Source: an uncultured Flavobacteriales bacterium (GTDB lineage: Bacteria; Bacteroidota; Bacteroidia; Flavobacteriales_E; Vicingaceae). From it: 64,000 nucleotides of DNA. Location of the stretch: positions 1 to 64,000 of the forward strand of contig CAJQOH010000020.1 of the NCBI GenBank assembly GCA_905479915.1. Reading direction: 5' to 3'. Numbering within the stretch: the stretch's first letter is position 1; each line of letters opens with the position of its first letter. The notes under the pieces are model-generated. The model worked only from the letters and a program-made list of their open reading frames with translations, did not search any database and was not told the origin of the DNA. Position numbers and translations under genes: made by a program. Shown here in pieces: positions 42,426-50,583 of the stretch.

Positions 42426-43376
42426 ATGCATAACAAAATGACTTTATCTAAACTTTTAAACATAAAACATCCCATTATAATGGCACCTATGTTTTTGGTT
42501 AGTAATGTTAAAATGCTTGTAGAAGCTAGCAAATCTGGCATAACAGGATGTGTTCCTGCGCTCAACTATAGAACTATAGAAGAGTTTGAAAAGGCATTAA
42601 AAGAATTGAAAGATAAATGTGTAGGCCCTTTTGGTGTTAACCTTATCGTAAACAAATCTAATATCCTTTATAAAAAACAATTAAAAGCGTGCTGCGATTA
42701 CAAAGTAGATTACATCATCACCTCTCTAGGTTCTCCTGAAGAAACCATTCAAATGGCGAAGAAAGCTGGAGTATTGGTGTTTTGCGATGTTGTCAACTTA
42801 GAATATGCTAAAAAAGTAGAGGGTTTAGGTGCAGATGCTTTAATTGCTGTAAACAAAGAAGCCGGAGGACATTTTGGACCAATGAGCTACCAAGAATTAA
42901 TCCCCTTATTAACCAAAAACTGCAGCATTCCTGTAATTTCTGCTGGAGGAGTTGGAAATAAAGAAGAGCTGGATAACATGTTAGCTCTTGGAGCTGCTGG
43001 AGCATCCATTGGAAGTATATTTATTGCAACCACAGAAAGTGATGTCTCTCAAGACTACAAAGAAGCTTGTGTAAATTATGGAGCCAAAGACATTACAGTT
43101 ACAAACAAGCTTTCTGGAACGAATTGCACCATTATAAATACGTCTTATGTTCAAGAGGTTGGAACTCAACAAAATGGATTGGAACGATTTTTAAGTAAGC
43201 ACAAACGTTTTAAAAAATGGTTTAAGGCTTTCTCTTTTTATAAGGGCATGAAAAAAATGGAAAAAGCTGCTTTCGGAGCGACCTATAAAACCTTATGGTG
43301 TGCAGGTCCTTCTATAGAACATGTTAAAGCAATTAGACCTGTTGCGGAAATCGTTAAAACGCTGGTTAATGGATAG
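42426..43376 (+). CDS. Nitronate monooxygenase family protein
   Basis: 316 residues, an FMN-binding TIM barrel of the NMO/2-nitropropane dioxygenase family. HPIIMAPMFLVSN is the N-terminal signature, EAGGHFGPMSY supplies the active-site His region, and PVISAGGVGNKEELDNMLALGAAGASIGSIFI binds FMN phosphate. It oxidises alkyl nitronates in known members. The frame extends 25 codons upstream, but the ATG at 42426 (MHNKMTLSKLLNIKHP) gives the usual N-terminus. The following gene starts inside its last codons. Confidence 0.9.
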   Translation: MHNKMTLSKLLNIKHPIIMAPMFLVSNVKMLVEASKSGITGCVPALNYRTIEEFEKALKELKDKCVGPFGVNLIVNKSNILYKKQLKACCDYKVDYIITSLGSPEETIQMAKKAGVLVFCDVVNLEYAKKVEGLGADALIAVNKEAGGHFGPMSYQELIPLLTKNCSIPVISAGGVGNKEELDNMLALGAAGASIGSIFIATTESDVSQDYKEACVNYGAKDITVTNKLSGTNCTIINTSYVQEVGTQQNGLERFLSKHKRFKKWFKAFSFYKGMKKMEKAAFGATYKTLWCAGPSIEHVKAIRPVAEIVKTLVNG

Positions 43377-43839
43377 ACAGAAACTATTAAAAAAAGTAAA
43401 ATGGCAGCTATTTCTTTTAGGAAGGTTTAAAATTCCTATGCTTGGCTATACAGGTCTTAAATTGATTGAGCTTAATGACACATCAGCAAAAACTAAAATC
43501 AGATTAAAGAGAAGAACAAAAAACCATTTAAACTCCATGTATTTTGGCGCCTTAGCGGTTGGCGCTGATGTTGCTGCAGGTCTTCATGCTTTTTACTTTG
43601 CTACACTCCACGGCAAAAAAGTATCCTTTGCATTTAAAGGAATGAGCTGCGAATTTATTAAACGAGCAGAATCAGATTGCACCTTCATTTCTGAAGATGG
43701 TAAAAAGGTTGAAGATGCTATTTTAGAATCTATTTCTACAGGAGAAAGAATAAATACAGCAACAGAAGTAAAAGTTTATGATGAGGAAAACGAATTAGTT
43801 GCTACTTTTGAAATGATTGTTTCTGTAAAATGTAAATAG
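43369..43839 (+). CDS. DUF4442 hotdog-fold thioesterase-like protein
   Basis: 156 residues from the ATG at 43369, which overlaps the end of the nitronate monooxygenase gene by eight bases. RTKNHLNSMYFGALAVGADVAAGLHAF is the central helix of the hotdog fold and matches DUF4442/PaaI-like acyl-CoA thioesterases; SFAFKGMSCEFIKRAESDCTFIS forms the following strands. Substrate unknown. The overlap suggests coupled expression with the monooxygenase and with the membrane protein that follows after three bases. Confidence 0.82.
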   Translation: MDRQKLLKKVKWQLFLLGRFKIPMLGYTGLKLIELNDTSAKTKIRLKRRTKNHLNSMYFGALAVGADVAAGLHAFYFATLHGKKVSFAFKGMSCEFIKRAESDCTFISEDGKKVEDAILESISTGERINTATEVKVYDEENELVATFEMIVSVKCK

Positions 43840-43842
43840 TTA

Positions 43843-44430
43843 ATGCGTTATTTCTTACTAACCATATTCATAATAGGTCTTACCAAATTACCTGCTCAAA
43901 GTGTAGCAGGAAAAATGAAGCTAGAAATTACTAGAGCAAAAATTGGAGTTAATGTTGGCCCTTACAGAGGTAGAACTCAAGAAACAAATGGACCTTTTGA
44001 TCAAGGGGTATCTGGTTTCTCACAAATATACTTCCCTTTTCAATTGGCGGTAGATTACCGTAAAAACTTCAATGATTCTATTGTAACCAACGAGTACAAC
44101 AATAGAGTTTTTTTAATTAGGCCTTCTGCCCTTTTCCACTATGTAGATAATGGCAGTATGGCTTTTGGACTAGGAACTCAATTTAGTTTTTTAATCTGGA
44201 AAGAATTCTATTTTGAATACCAGATTTCTGGGGTTTATTTAGAAGCCAATAAAAGTGGAGCGCCCGATTTGTATGATGGTTTTAATCTACACCACATTGT
44301 GTCTTTGTCAAAACCAATTAGCAGACATTTTTCTTTAGCAACAAGCTTAGTTCATTTGTCTGGTGCTGGATTAAGTGGAACAGTATCCAATCAAGATGTA
44401 ATTACGCTTGGTCTCAAGTGGAATCTGTAG
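43843..44430 (+). CDS. Putative outer-membrane beta-barrel protein
   Basis: 195 residues with a signal peptide (RYFLLTIFIIGLTKLPAQ) and alternating hydrophobic strands ending in a terminal ITLGLKWNL, as in small outer-membrane barrels. GVNVGPYRGRTQETNGPF is a Gly-rich early turn. No specific family was recognised. It is last in a three-gene run with the monooxygenase and the thioesterase-like gene. Confidence 0.7.
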   Translation: MRYFLLTIFIIGLTKLPAQSVAGKMKLEITRAKIGVNVGPYRGRTQETNGPFDQGVSGFSQIYFPFQLAVDYRKNFNDSIVTNEYNNRVFLIRPSALFHYVDNGSMAFGLGTQFSFLIWKEFYFEYQISGVYLEANKSGAPDLYDGFNLHHIVSLSKPISRHFSLATSLVHLSGAGLSGTVSNQDVITLGLKWNL

Positions 44431-44475
44431 CTTAATATCGTACTTTTCTTTAAGTCCTAAAAAACAATAAAACAA

Positions 44476-44580
44476 CGTCATTGCAATGAATGGAGTGCAA
44501 CAAAGTGAAGAAGCAATCTTAATTTAATTGTGAGATTGCTTCAAATTATAGCACTAACGTTTATAATTTTCGCAATGACG
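44476..44580. repeat. REP-like nested inverted repeat
   Basis: Outer arms CGTCATTGC (44476-44484) and GCAATGACG (44572-44580); inner arms GAAGCAATCT (near 44510) and GATTGCTTC (near 44534). Same family as the element at 7921-7990. It sits between the converging barrel and M15 peptidase genes. Confidence 0.75.
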
Positions 44581-44601
44581 ACTTTAAATAAAACAGGGAC
44601 A

Positions 44602-45327
44602 TTAACTAGAACTTGTAGCTTTTTTCAACTTAACATATTTAGCAGATACCCATCCAGAGTATTTAGAAGTTTTAATCTGATACCACCCTTTCTCTTCACT
44701 TATTATCTTAATCTTTTTACTGTTTTTTAACTGTCCAACCACCTTAGCATCTTTAGAGGGCTTATTCCTTACATTCAACAGCGTTTTAACTGCTACAACA
44801 CCCTTTTTACTCTTCTTTTTACTGGCTGCTTCCTCTACAACTTCTTCCTCAATACTTATTCCTTTTTCAATAATTTGATAAACAGGCTTTCCATCCTTAA
44901 CGGCTTTTAACACTTGTTTTCTATTTGTTCTATTTGCAGTATAAGACACATGAACCCAATCAGGTTCTTTATCGGTTCCAAACTCCCAAATTAGCTGATC
45001 AAACTCTAAATTATCTTGAATATAATCGAACAATTGCTTATTTGTAATTCCATTGGTCGCATCAATATCTATGGCTTCACCACTGCAATGCTGAGATGTT
45101 CTACTACCTCCTATCGCTTTGTTTAAAGCAGCACTTCTAAAAAAGGAATTGACACGGATTGGTTGATCAAAGTGAACTCTTAATGGTTCAAATACTTTTT
45201 TAGATAATAATTTCATCGCAGCTAACTGCGTTTCATCTGGTTCATTCCTCATCCTTCTGCGAACAGCAGTATTACTATGAGTTCCTTCCTTATAACTAAT
45301 GTGCTTACTTATCTTTGTTACTGCCAT
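44602..45327 (-). CDS. M15-type peptidase with C-terminal SH3 domain
   Basis: 241 residues. The N-terminal part is a Peptidase_M15_3-like zinc D,D-carboxypeptidase domain: VNSFFRSAALNKAIGGSRTSQHCSGEAIDID supplies the first zinc ligands and EPDWVHVSY the last. A lysine-rich linker leads to an SH3b domain (LLNVRNKPSKDAKVVGQLKNSKKIKIISEEKGWYQIKTSKYSGWVSAKYVKL) that binds the cell wall. There is no signal peptide, as in phage endolysins of this family, although no other phage genes are near. Acts on peptidoglycan; how it reaches it is unclear. Confidence 0.88.
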   Translation of the reverse strand: MAVTKISKHISYKEGTHSNTAVRRRMRNEPDETQLAAMKLLSKKVFEPLRVHFDQPIRVNSFFRSAALNKAIGGSRTSQHCSGEAIDIDATNGITNKQLFDYIQDNLEFDQLIWEFGTDKEPDWVHVSYTANRTNRKQVLKAVKDGKPVYQIIEKGISIEEEVVEEAASKKKSKKGVVAVKTLLNVRNKPSKDAKVVGQLKNSKKIKIISEEKGWYQIKTSKYSGWVSAKYVKLKKATSSS

Positions 45328-45391
45328 ATCCTAATTTCTAAAACCTAAAAATAATAATCAATTCAAGAATTTCGTATCTCATCGTCTTTAT

Positions 45392-45399
45392 TATTTTTG
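45392..45399 (+). promoter_or_regulatory. -7 box of the cyclophilin lipoprotein gene
   Basis: TATTTTTG matches TAnnTTTG. Only four bases lie between it and the ATG at 45404, so the transcript should be leaderless or nearly so. Confidence 0.55.
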
Positions 45400-45403
45400 T
45401 ACC

Positions 45404-46174
45404 ATGTTTAAAAACTGTTGTTACCTCCTTATTTTACTAACGCTATTTTCCTGTAAAGAAGAAAAAGCAAAACCGGTAATACATAAAGGCGTAAAAAAAG
45501 CAAAACCAGTAGTTGAACAAAAAAAAGTATACTTCAAAAAAATAACCAACGATAATGTTGTAGAACGTTTAACTGCTTATGGCAAAGAAAACCCTGAAAC
45601 ACTTGTAGATATCTACACTACAAAAGGAAAAATGAGTGTTCGATTATTTAAAGATACTCCTCTTCATCGCGCAAATTTTATCCTCTTGGTTAAAAGTGGG
45701 TATTTTAATCATGCATTATTTTCTAGGGTAGCCAAAAAATTTATGGCTCAAGGCGGTGGTGCTTACGATGATTTACAAAAAGCCATTCAAGATACTATAG
45801 GAACTTATACCATCCCTTCTGAAATGAGTCATCATCATTTTCATAAAAAAGGAGCAGTTGCGGCTGCAAGAGGCTATCACAATAATCCTGAAAAAAGATC
45901 TTCTTGTGATGAGCTTTATTTTGTTGAGGGGTTAAGGTTTAGTGACATATCCCTAGATCATTATGAAGGTGAAAACAATTATAAATACACTGAAACTCAG
46001 CGAAACTACTATAAAAAAAATCCTGGAGCTGCACATATTGATGGTGAACATACTGTTTTTGGTCAAATCATTAAAGGGTACAGTGTTGTTCCAAAACTTA
46101 CCCACGTTGAAACCGATTCTCAAGATTGGCCAAATACAGACATTTATATTGATTCTGTTATCATTATAAAATAA
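45404..46174 (+). CDS. Cyclophilin-type peptidyl-prolyl isomerase, lipoprotein
   Basis: 256 residues with a lipoprotein signal (CCYLLILLTLFSC). The cyclophilin fold is seen in VDIYTTKGKMSVRLFKDTPLHRANFILLVKSGYFNHALFSRVAKKFMAQGG, GAVAAARGYHNNPEKRSSCDELYFVEG and HTVFGQIIKGYSVVPKLTHVETD. The catalytic Arg of the FxR(I/V) motif is present (FSRV). A His-rich loop SHHHFHKK is inserted. It helps proteins fold at the membrane on the periplasmic side. Monocistronic. Confidence 0.93.
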   Translation: MFKNCCYLLILLTLFSCKEEKAKPVIHKGVKKAKPVVEQKKVYFKKITNDNVVERLTAYGKENPETLVDIYTTKGKMSVRLFKDTPLHRANFILLVKSGYFNHALFSRVAKKFMAQGGGAYDDLQKAIQDTIGTYTIPSEMSHHHFHKKGAVAAARGYHNNPEKRSSCDELYFVEGLRFSDISLDHYEGENNYKYTETQRNYYKKNPGAAHIDGEHTVFGQIIKGYSVVPKLTHVETDSQDWPNTDIYIDSVIIIK

Positions 46175-46211
46175 TTCAATAAAAAAACCCTAAAACTGAT
46201 TGCTGATAGAT

Positions 46212-46242
46212 TTTGAAGAGTTTAAGGTAACTAGTATATTTG
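46212..46242 (+). promoter_or_regulatory. Promoter of the IF2-N-like gene
   Basis: TTTG (46212-46215) and TATATTTG (46235-46242) at the ideal 19-base spacing, the best promoter match in the window. ATG follows 16 bases later. Confidence 0.65.
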
Positions 46243-46258
46243 CAAAAAATAGATTAAA

Positions 46259-47071
46259 ATGAGATTAGGTCAATTAGCAAGACAATTAGAAATTAAACCA
46301 GAGAAAATTATTACTTTTTTAGAGAAAGAAAAGAGTATCACCATTAAATCTCACCCTAATTCTAAAGTTGAAGACGACTTAATTGAAGTGATATCTTCTC
46401 ACTTTAAACCTGCTGTAGAAGAAGAGGTTGTTGAAGTAAAAGAAGAAAAAACAGTTGCAAAAAAAGAAGAAGTTGTTGCAGAAGAATCTCCTGCTCCAGT
46501 AGAACATATAGAAACAGTTAAAGCTGCTCCTGCTCAAGAATTAAAAATTCTTGGAAAAATTGACCTTCCAAATAAAAAAGACATTCAAGTTGAAGTGGAC
46601 GGTGTTGTATACGACCAAGAAACATTAGACGAGAAAAAGAAGGAAGAACAAAAGGCTGAAAGAGAAAGAAAAGCAATTGAAAAAGAAGCCAAGAAAAAAG
46701 AAGACGAAGAGAAAAGAAAATTAGCTAGAGAAAAAAGAGAGGTTGAAGCAGAACGTCAGGCAATGCTTAAAACAGAAAAGCACAATCTTTTATCAAAAGA
46801 AGAAGAAAAGAAGAAATCTATTATTCTAAAAGCTCAAAAAGAAAGAGAAGAAAAACTTGAAGCTAAAAGAAAAGAGAGACAAAAAGAACATTATGCACAG
46901 CAAGTTTCTACTAAATCTCCAACCAAAAAGAAAAAGAAAACGACTACTAAAGTAACTTCCGAAGTAACAGAGAAAGCTGTAAACAAAACAGAGACTACTA
47001 CAGAAGTAAAAACAGTAGAAGCAAAAGAAACTAGTATCTATAAAAGGTTTATTAAGTGGTTAAACACTTAA
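46259..47071 (+). CDS. IF2-N-like domain protein with long charged coiled coil
   Basis: 270 residues. The first 50 (MRLGQLARQLEIKPEKIITF...NSKVEDDLIEVISSHF) look like the small helical domain at the N-terminus of initiation factor IF-2, but no GTPase part follows. Then come an acidic linker, a short segment LKILGKIDLPNKKDIQVEVDGVVYD, and about 100 residues of Lys/Glu-rich helix (KKKEEQKAERERKAIEKEAKKKEDEE), probably one long coiled coil. The C-terminus is Thr/Lys-rich and ends SIYKRFIKWLNT. Function unknown; nucleic-acid or ribosome binding is a guess. It has a very good promoter. Confidence 0.7.
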   Translation: MRLGQLARQLEIKPEKIITFLEKEKSITIKSHPNSKVEDDLIEVISSHFKPAVEEEVVEVKEEKTVAKKEEVVAEESPAPVEHIETVKAAPAQELKILGKIDLPNKKDIQVEVDGVVYDQETLDEKKKEEQKAERERKAIEKEAKKKEDEEKRKLAREKREVEAERQAMLKTEKHNLLSKEEEKKKSIILKAQKEREEKLEAKRKERQKEHYAQQVSTKSPTKKKKKTTTKVTSEVTEKAVNKTETTTEVKTVEAKETSIYKRFIKWLNT

Positions 47072-47130
47072 TTTATTGAACACATTTACTTTCTTTATTA
47101 ATTCTAAATTTTAAACCCTACATTTATCGT

Positions 47131-48318
47131 ATGGCTAGAAATTTAGTAGATCTTTTATTGATCCTTACAGGATCATTTGTTTTTTTATACTGGCTAGTAC
47201 GCCAAATATTAGATTTAATAGCTCTTCCCACATCTGAATTCTTTACTATAAAGAGATTTAAATATCCAATACTATTATTACTCTTAATTGGTACTCCTAT
47301 CCTATTTGTAAATCAGCGTTTTATCAATTTTGATTTTTCTGGAGATTTAGAATTGATTTCTGACTCCACCTTTACCATTTATTGTTGGATTGTTGCATTG
47401 GCCATCTCTTTGGTTTGGTTAAATTATATCTTAAAACTTGATATTTTTGAAAAAGAGAAATGGAAACACATTATTAGTGTATTTGTAATGTCCTTCATCA
47501 CCAGTTTTGGATGTGAAATTTTATATCCTTTATTCTCATTTTTAGGTTTTGATCTTAACGGAAACATAATCAATGATTTTATCTATTGCATTTTTGGTAT
47601 TGGACTAATAGAAGAAGTGGTTAAAATTATTCCTTTTTTAATACTCTTAAAATATACCAAAGCGATTAACGAACCTTATGACTATTTGTTATATGCTTCT
47701 ATCTCTGCCCTTGGTTTTGCTTTTGCAGAAAACATTCTTTACCTAAATAATTATGGAATTCATATTGCTGCGGGTAGAGCATTTTACGCTGCTGTTGCTC
47801 ACATGACCTTTTGCTCTACTGCAATATATGGGCTTCTCCTAAAAAAATATAGATTAAGTAAATACCCAAGAGTGCTTGTCTTCCTATTTTTCTTTTTTAT
47901 CGCCATGTTTATTCATGGGTTTTATGATTTTTGGTTAATCAACAAGAAGGTATCCAACTTTAGTGGTATAACTACCCTTTTCTTTTTAATTACCATTCAC
48001 CTCTGGTTTACAATGAAAAATAACGCCATTAACAAATCTCCTTTTTACAAAGATCACATCACTTTAGATAACGATAAATTAAAAAAGTATTTAGTTATCA
48101 GTTTGATTAGTATTTTTATGTTCTCATATCTCTATGTGGCATTTTTCTTTGGAAAAACAGTAGCAAATAGCTTTTTCTGGACGAATGGATTGACTTACGG
48201 ATATGTAGTTTTTTATTTAATAATAAGTTTTAGTAACTACAATATAGTAAGAGGAAAATTATCCAAACTAAATATCCCCTTCACCTTTATAGTCCCTTCA
48301 TTAAAAAAACGAAAATAA
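47131..48318 (+). CDS. PrsW family intramembrane metalloprotease
   Basis: 395 residues with about nine membrane helices. The family catalytic residues are visible: EEVVK (Glu161, Glu162), FAFAEN (Glu200), His224 in AVAHM and His262 in FIHGFYD. PrsW of Bacillus cuts an anti-sigma factor within the membrane; no anti-sigma gene is near here, so the substrate is unknown. The DUF2461 gene follows after one base. Confidence 0.9.
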   Translation: MARNLVDLLLILTGSFVFLYWLVRQILDLIALPTSEFFTIKRFKYPILLLLLIGTPILFVNQRFINFDFSGDLELISDSTFTIYCWIVALAISLVWLNYILKLDIFEKEKWKHIISVFVMSFITSFGCEILYPLFSFLGFDLNGNIINDFIYCIFGIGLIEEVVKIIPFLILLKYTKAINEPYDYLLYASISALGFAFAENILYLNNYGIHIAAGRAFYAAVAHMTFCSTAIYGLLLKKYRLSKYPRVLVFLFFFFIAMFIHGFYDFWLINKKVSNFSGITTLFFLITIHLWFTMKNNAINKSPFYKDHITLDNDKLKKYLVISLISIFMFSYLYVAFFFGKTVANSFFWTNGLTYGYVVFYLIISFSNYNIVRGKLSKLNIPFTFIVPSLKKRK

Positions 48319-48319
48319 T

Positions 48320-49003
48320 ATGGCAGCAATAACAAAAGACAATTTCAATTTTTTAAGTCAGTTAAAAAAGAACAATAATCGGGATTGGTTTAATGATCAT
48401 AAAGACATTTACCTTAAACAACACGAGAATACAATTGAATTTGCCAATCAAGTGCTACTAGAGCTTAGCAAACATGACAATATAGAAACTCCTACAGGTA
48501 AAAAGAGTTTATTTCGTATTTATAGAGATGTTCGTTTTGGTAAAGATAAATCACCATACAAAACACATTGGGCAGGAGGGTTTAAGAGAGCTACCAAACA
48601 ACTTAGAGGTGGTTACTATTTTCATATAGAAAAGGGAAACTCTATGGTTGGTGGAGGTTTTTGGGCACCTAACAAAGATGATCTTTTACGTTTTAGAGAA
48701 GATATTGCTTTTGATGCCAAACCTTTAAGAAAAATAATTAATAGCAAGTCTTTTAAAGACACTTTTGGAACACTTGATGGAGAACAACTCAAAACTTCTC
48801 CTAAAGGATTTGATAAAGATCATCCAGATGTAGACCTATTGAGATACAAACAGTTTATTATCTCCAAAAAGTTTTCTGATGAAGAAGTATTAAGTCCTGA
48901 CTTTGCTAAAGTAGTAAGCGATACATTTAAAAAAATGCGTCCGTTTTTCGATTATATGAGCGAAAGTGTTACTACGGATGCCAATGGTGAATCTATCGTT
49001 TAA
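48320..49003 (+). CDS. DUF2461 family protein
   Basis: 227 residues matching DUF2461 (TIGR02453) along its length: NFNFLSQLKKNNNRDWFNDHKDIYL, SLFRIYRDVRFGKDKSPYKTHWAGGF, GGYYFHIEKGNSMVGGGFWAPNKDDLLRFRE. The function of the family is unknown. Its stop overlaps the start of ogt by one base (TAATG), and it starts one base after prsW, so the three are likely one operon. Confidence 0.92.
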   Translation: MAAITKDNFNFLSQLKKNNNRDWFNDHKDIYLKQHENTIEFANQVLLELSKHDNIETPTGKKSLFRIYRDVRFGKDKSPYKTHWAGGFKRATKQLRGGYYFHIEKGNSMVGGGFWAPNKDDLLRFREDIAFDAKPLRKIINSKSFKDTFGTLDGEQLKTSPKGFDKDHPDVDLLRYKQFIISKKFSDEEVLSPDFAKVVSDTFKKMRPFFDYMSESVTTDANGESIV

Positions 49004-49518
49004 TGTCTGACATTACCATTCATAAAATTGATTCTCCTTTAGGTATCTTAACTGCTGGAGCATCTAATGATGGTATCTGTATGTTAGAATTTGATAACCA
49101 AAAGAGAATCGAAACACATCAAAAAGAATTTGAGAAAAACCATTCCATTTCTAAAAACAAGTCAAATGAACACATCCAATCTTTAACAACTCAATTAAAT
49201 CAATATTTCAATAAGGATTTAAAATCATTTGATCTTGCATTAGATATTATCGGAACACCATTTCAAACTAAAGTTTGGGCAGCACTTCAAACCATCCCAT
49301 TTGGAGCAACAAGATCTTACAAAGAACAAGCTATTGCTGTAGGAGATTTAAAAGCAATACGTGCCGTAGCAACTGCTAATGGTGCCAATCGAATTTCAAT
49401 CATTATTCCTTGCCACAGAGTTATTGGTTCTAATGGTAGTTTAACCGGTTTTGGAGGTGGATTATGGAGAAAGAAATTTCTACTAGATTTAGAAAGCGAG
49501 CAGATGAATTTATTTTAA
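49003..49518 (+). CDS. ogt: Methylated-DNA-protein-cysteine S-methyltransferase
   Basis: 171 residues. The acceptor Cys137 sits in IIPCHRVIGSNGSLTGFGGGLWRKKFLL, and GTPFQTKVWAALQTIPFGATRSYKEQA is the DNA-binding helix region. It removes alkyl groups from O6-guanine or O4-thymine by transfer to its own cysteine (suicide repair). No Ada regulatory domain. Coupled to the DUF2461 gene; its end overlaps the convergent propeller lipoprotein gene by nine bases. Confidence 0.96.
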   Translation: MSDITIHKIDSPLGILTAGASNDGICMLEFDNQKRIETHQKEFEKNHSISKNKSNEHIQSLTTQLNQYFNKDLKSFDLALDIIGTPFQTKVWAALQTIPFGATRSYKEQAIAVGDLKAIRAVATANGANRISIIIPCHRVIGSNGSLTGFGGGLWRKKFLLDLESEQMNLF

Positions 49519-50526
49519 TACAACCTTAGCCATCTTTCCTCCTCTTCCCGTCAACCATCCTGAATTTCCATTCATTACACAACTGTAATAAGCATCATCT
49601 GTAACATGCTTCCAATTATTTCCTTTGTCGTAAGAAACGTCAACACCATTTCGCCCTGTACATACTAGCACTCCTTCATTATTATGCGTAACACATGACA
49701 TATATCCTTTCGGAAGTGTTGAAGGAAGTCCCCATGAGATCCCTCCATCTAGAGTAATCGCACAATTTCCTTCTACACTCGCTGAATCTAAATAGTTTCC
49801 CCCAACCAAAACACCATTTTTATCATCTAAAAATGTAAGTGAGTAAATCCCTGAAGCCTCCCCTTTTCTCATTGGTGTACTCATCACTTCCCAGTTTTTC
49901 CCTCTGTTACGAGAAACGTATATCCTAGCCTCTTTACTACCTCCAGTTCCTATATAAACAGTACTATCTCCAACACATTGAATACTTGTTCCACTAGCAG
50001 CAAAACCAGCTTCATGTCGTATCATTTTTGGGAAATCAACAGCTTCCAGTTTCTTCCAAGAACTTCCTCCATCACTTGTTGTTATAACAAGCAAATGATT
50101 GTTGATAGGGTCACTAAAAGCTATTCCGTTTTTATCATCCCAAAAGTCCATTCCATCAAAAAATATCCCTAGAGATGTATTTTCATAAACCAAATCCCAA
50201 GTTTTATTTCCATCAATGGTTTTATATATTTCACACCTATTCCCTCCTGAGCTCATAATAATAGCTTCTTTGCTATTAAAAGCATGAATGTCCCTAAAGT
50301 CTAAGTTTGACCATGAGGTATCTTGATACGTATTCCAATCCTTATTATTACTAGTATTTAAAACAACTCCATTGGTTCCACTTACCCAAGTTACTTGCTC
50401 ATCAACACTGTACAACCCTCTCATTGAAGATTCTACATCTATTTCTATTGGGGTTACTAGAAGCTCTTTCTCTGAACAAGAAGAGAACACTAAAACAATA
50501 AGGGCAATTGTGAGTTTTGATTTCAT
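49510..50526 (-). CDS. Lipoprotein with BNR/Ycf48-type beta-propeller
   Basis: 338 residues. Lipoprotein signal TIALIVLVFSSCSEKE, then propeller blades seen as VTWVSGTNGVVLNTSN, IYKTIDGNKTWDLVY, VITTSDGGSSWKKLEA, IYVSRNRGKNWEVMS, ITLDGGISWGLP and VSYDKGNNWKHV. It resembles the Ycf48/HCF136 propellers found as uncharacterised 'oxidoreductase' lipoproteins in Bacteroidota. No catalytic function can be assigned; probably binds a protein or glycan at the outer membrane. Divergent from the RluA gene. Confidence 0.85.
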   Translation of the reverse strand: MKSKLTIALIVLVFSSCSEKELLVTPIEIDVESSMRGLYSVDEQVTWVSGTNGVVLNTSNNKDWNTYQDTSWSNLDFRDIHAFNSKEAIIMSSGGNRCEIYKTIDGNKTWDLVYENTSLGIFFDGMDFWDDKNGIAFSDPINNHLLVITTSDGGSSWKKLEAVDFPKMIRHEAGFAASGTSIQCVGDSTVYIGTGGSKEARIYVSRNRGKNWEVMSTPMRKGEASGIYSLTFLDDKNGVLVGGNYLDSASVEGNCAITLDGGISWGLPSTLPKGYMSCVTHNNEGVLVCTGRNGVDVSYDKGNNWKHVTDDAYYSCVMNGNSGWLTGRGGKMAKVVLK

Positions 50527-50583
50527 ACCATAAATTTAAAAACTTCGTTAAAAATAAGTTTATTTTGCAGTAATAAATCCTTA

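Noticed and set aside
44602-45327. Prophage remnant
   Set aside because: The M15/SH3 protein is endolysin-like, but there is no holin, integrase, capsid or tail gene within the window and the flanking genes are ordinary chromosomal genes.
46259-46420. Initiation factor IF-2 gene (infB)
   Set aside because: Only a resemblance to the small N-terminal domain is visible; no G-domain motifs follow in 270 residues.
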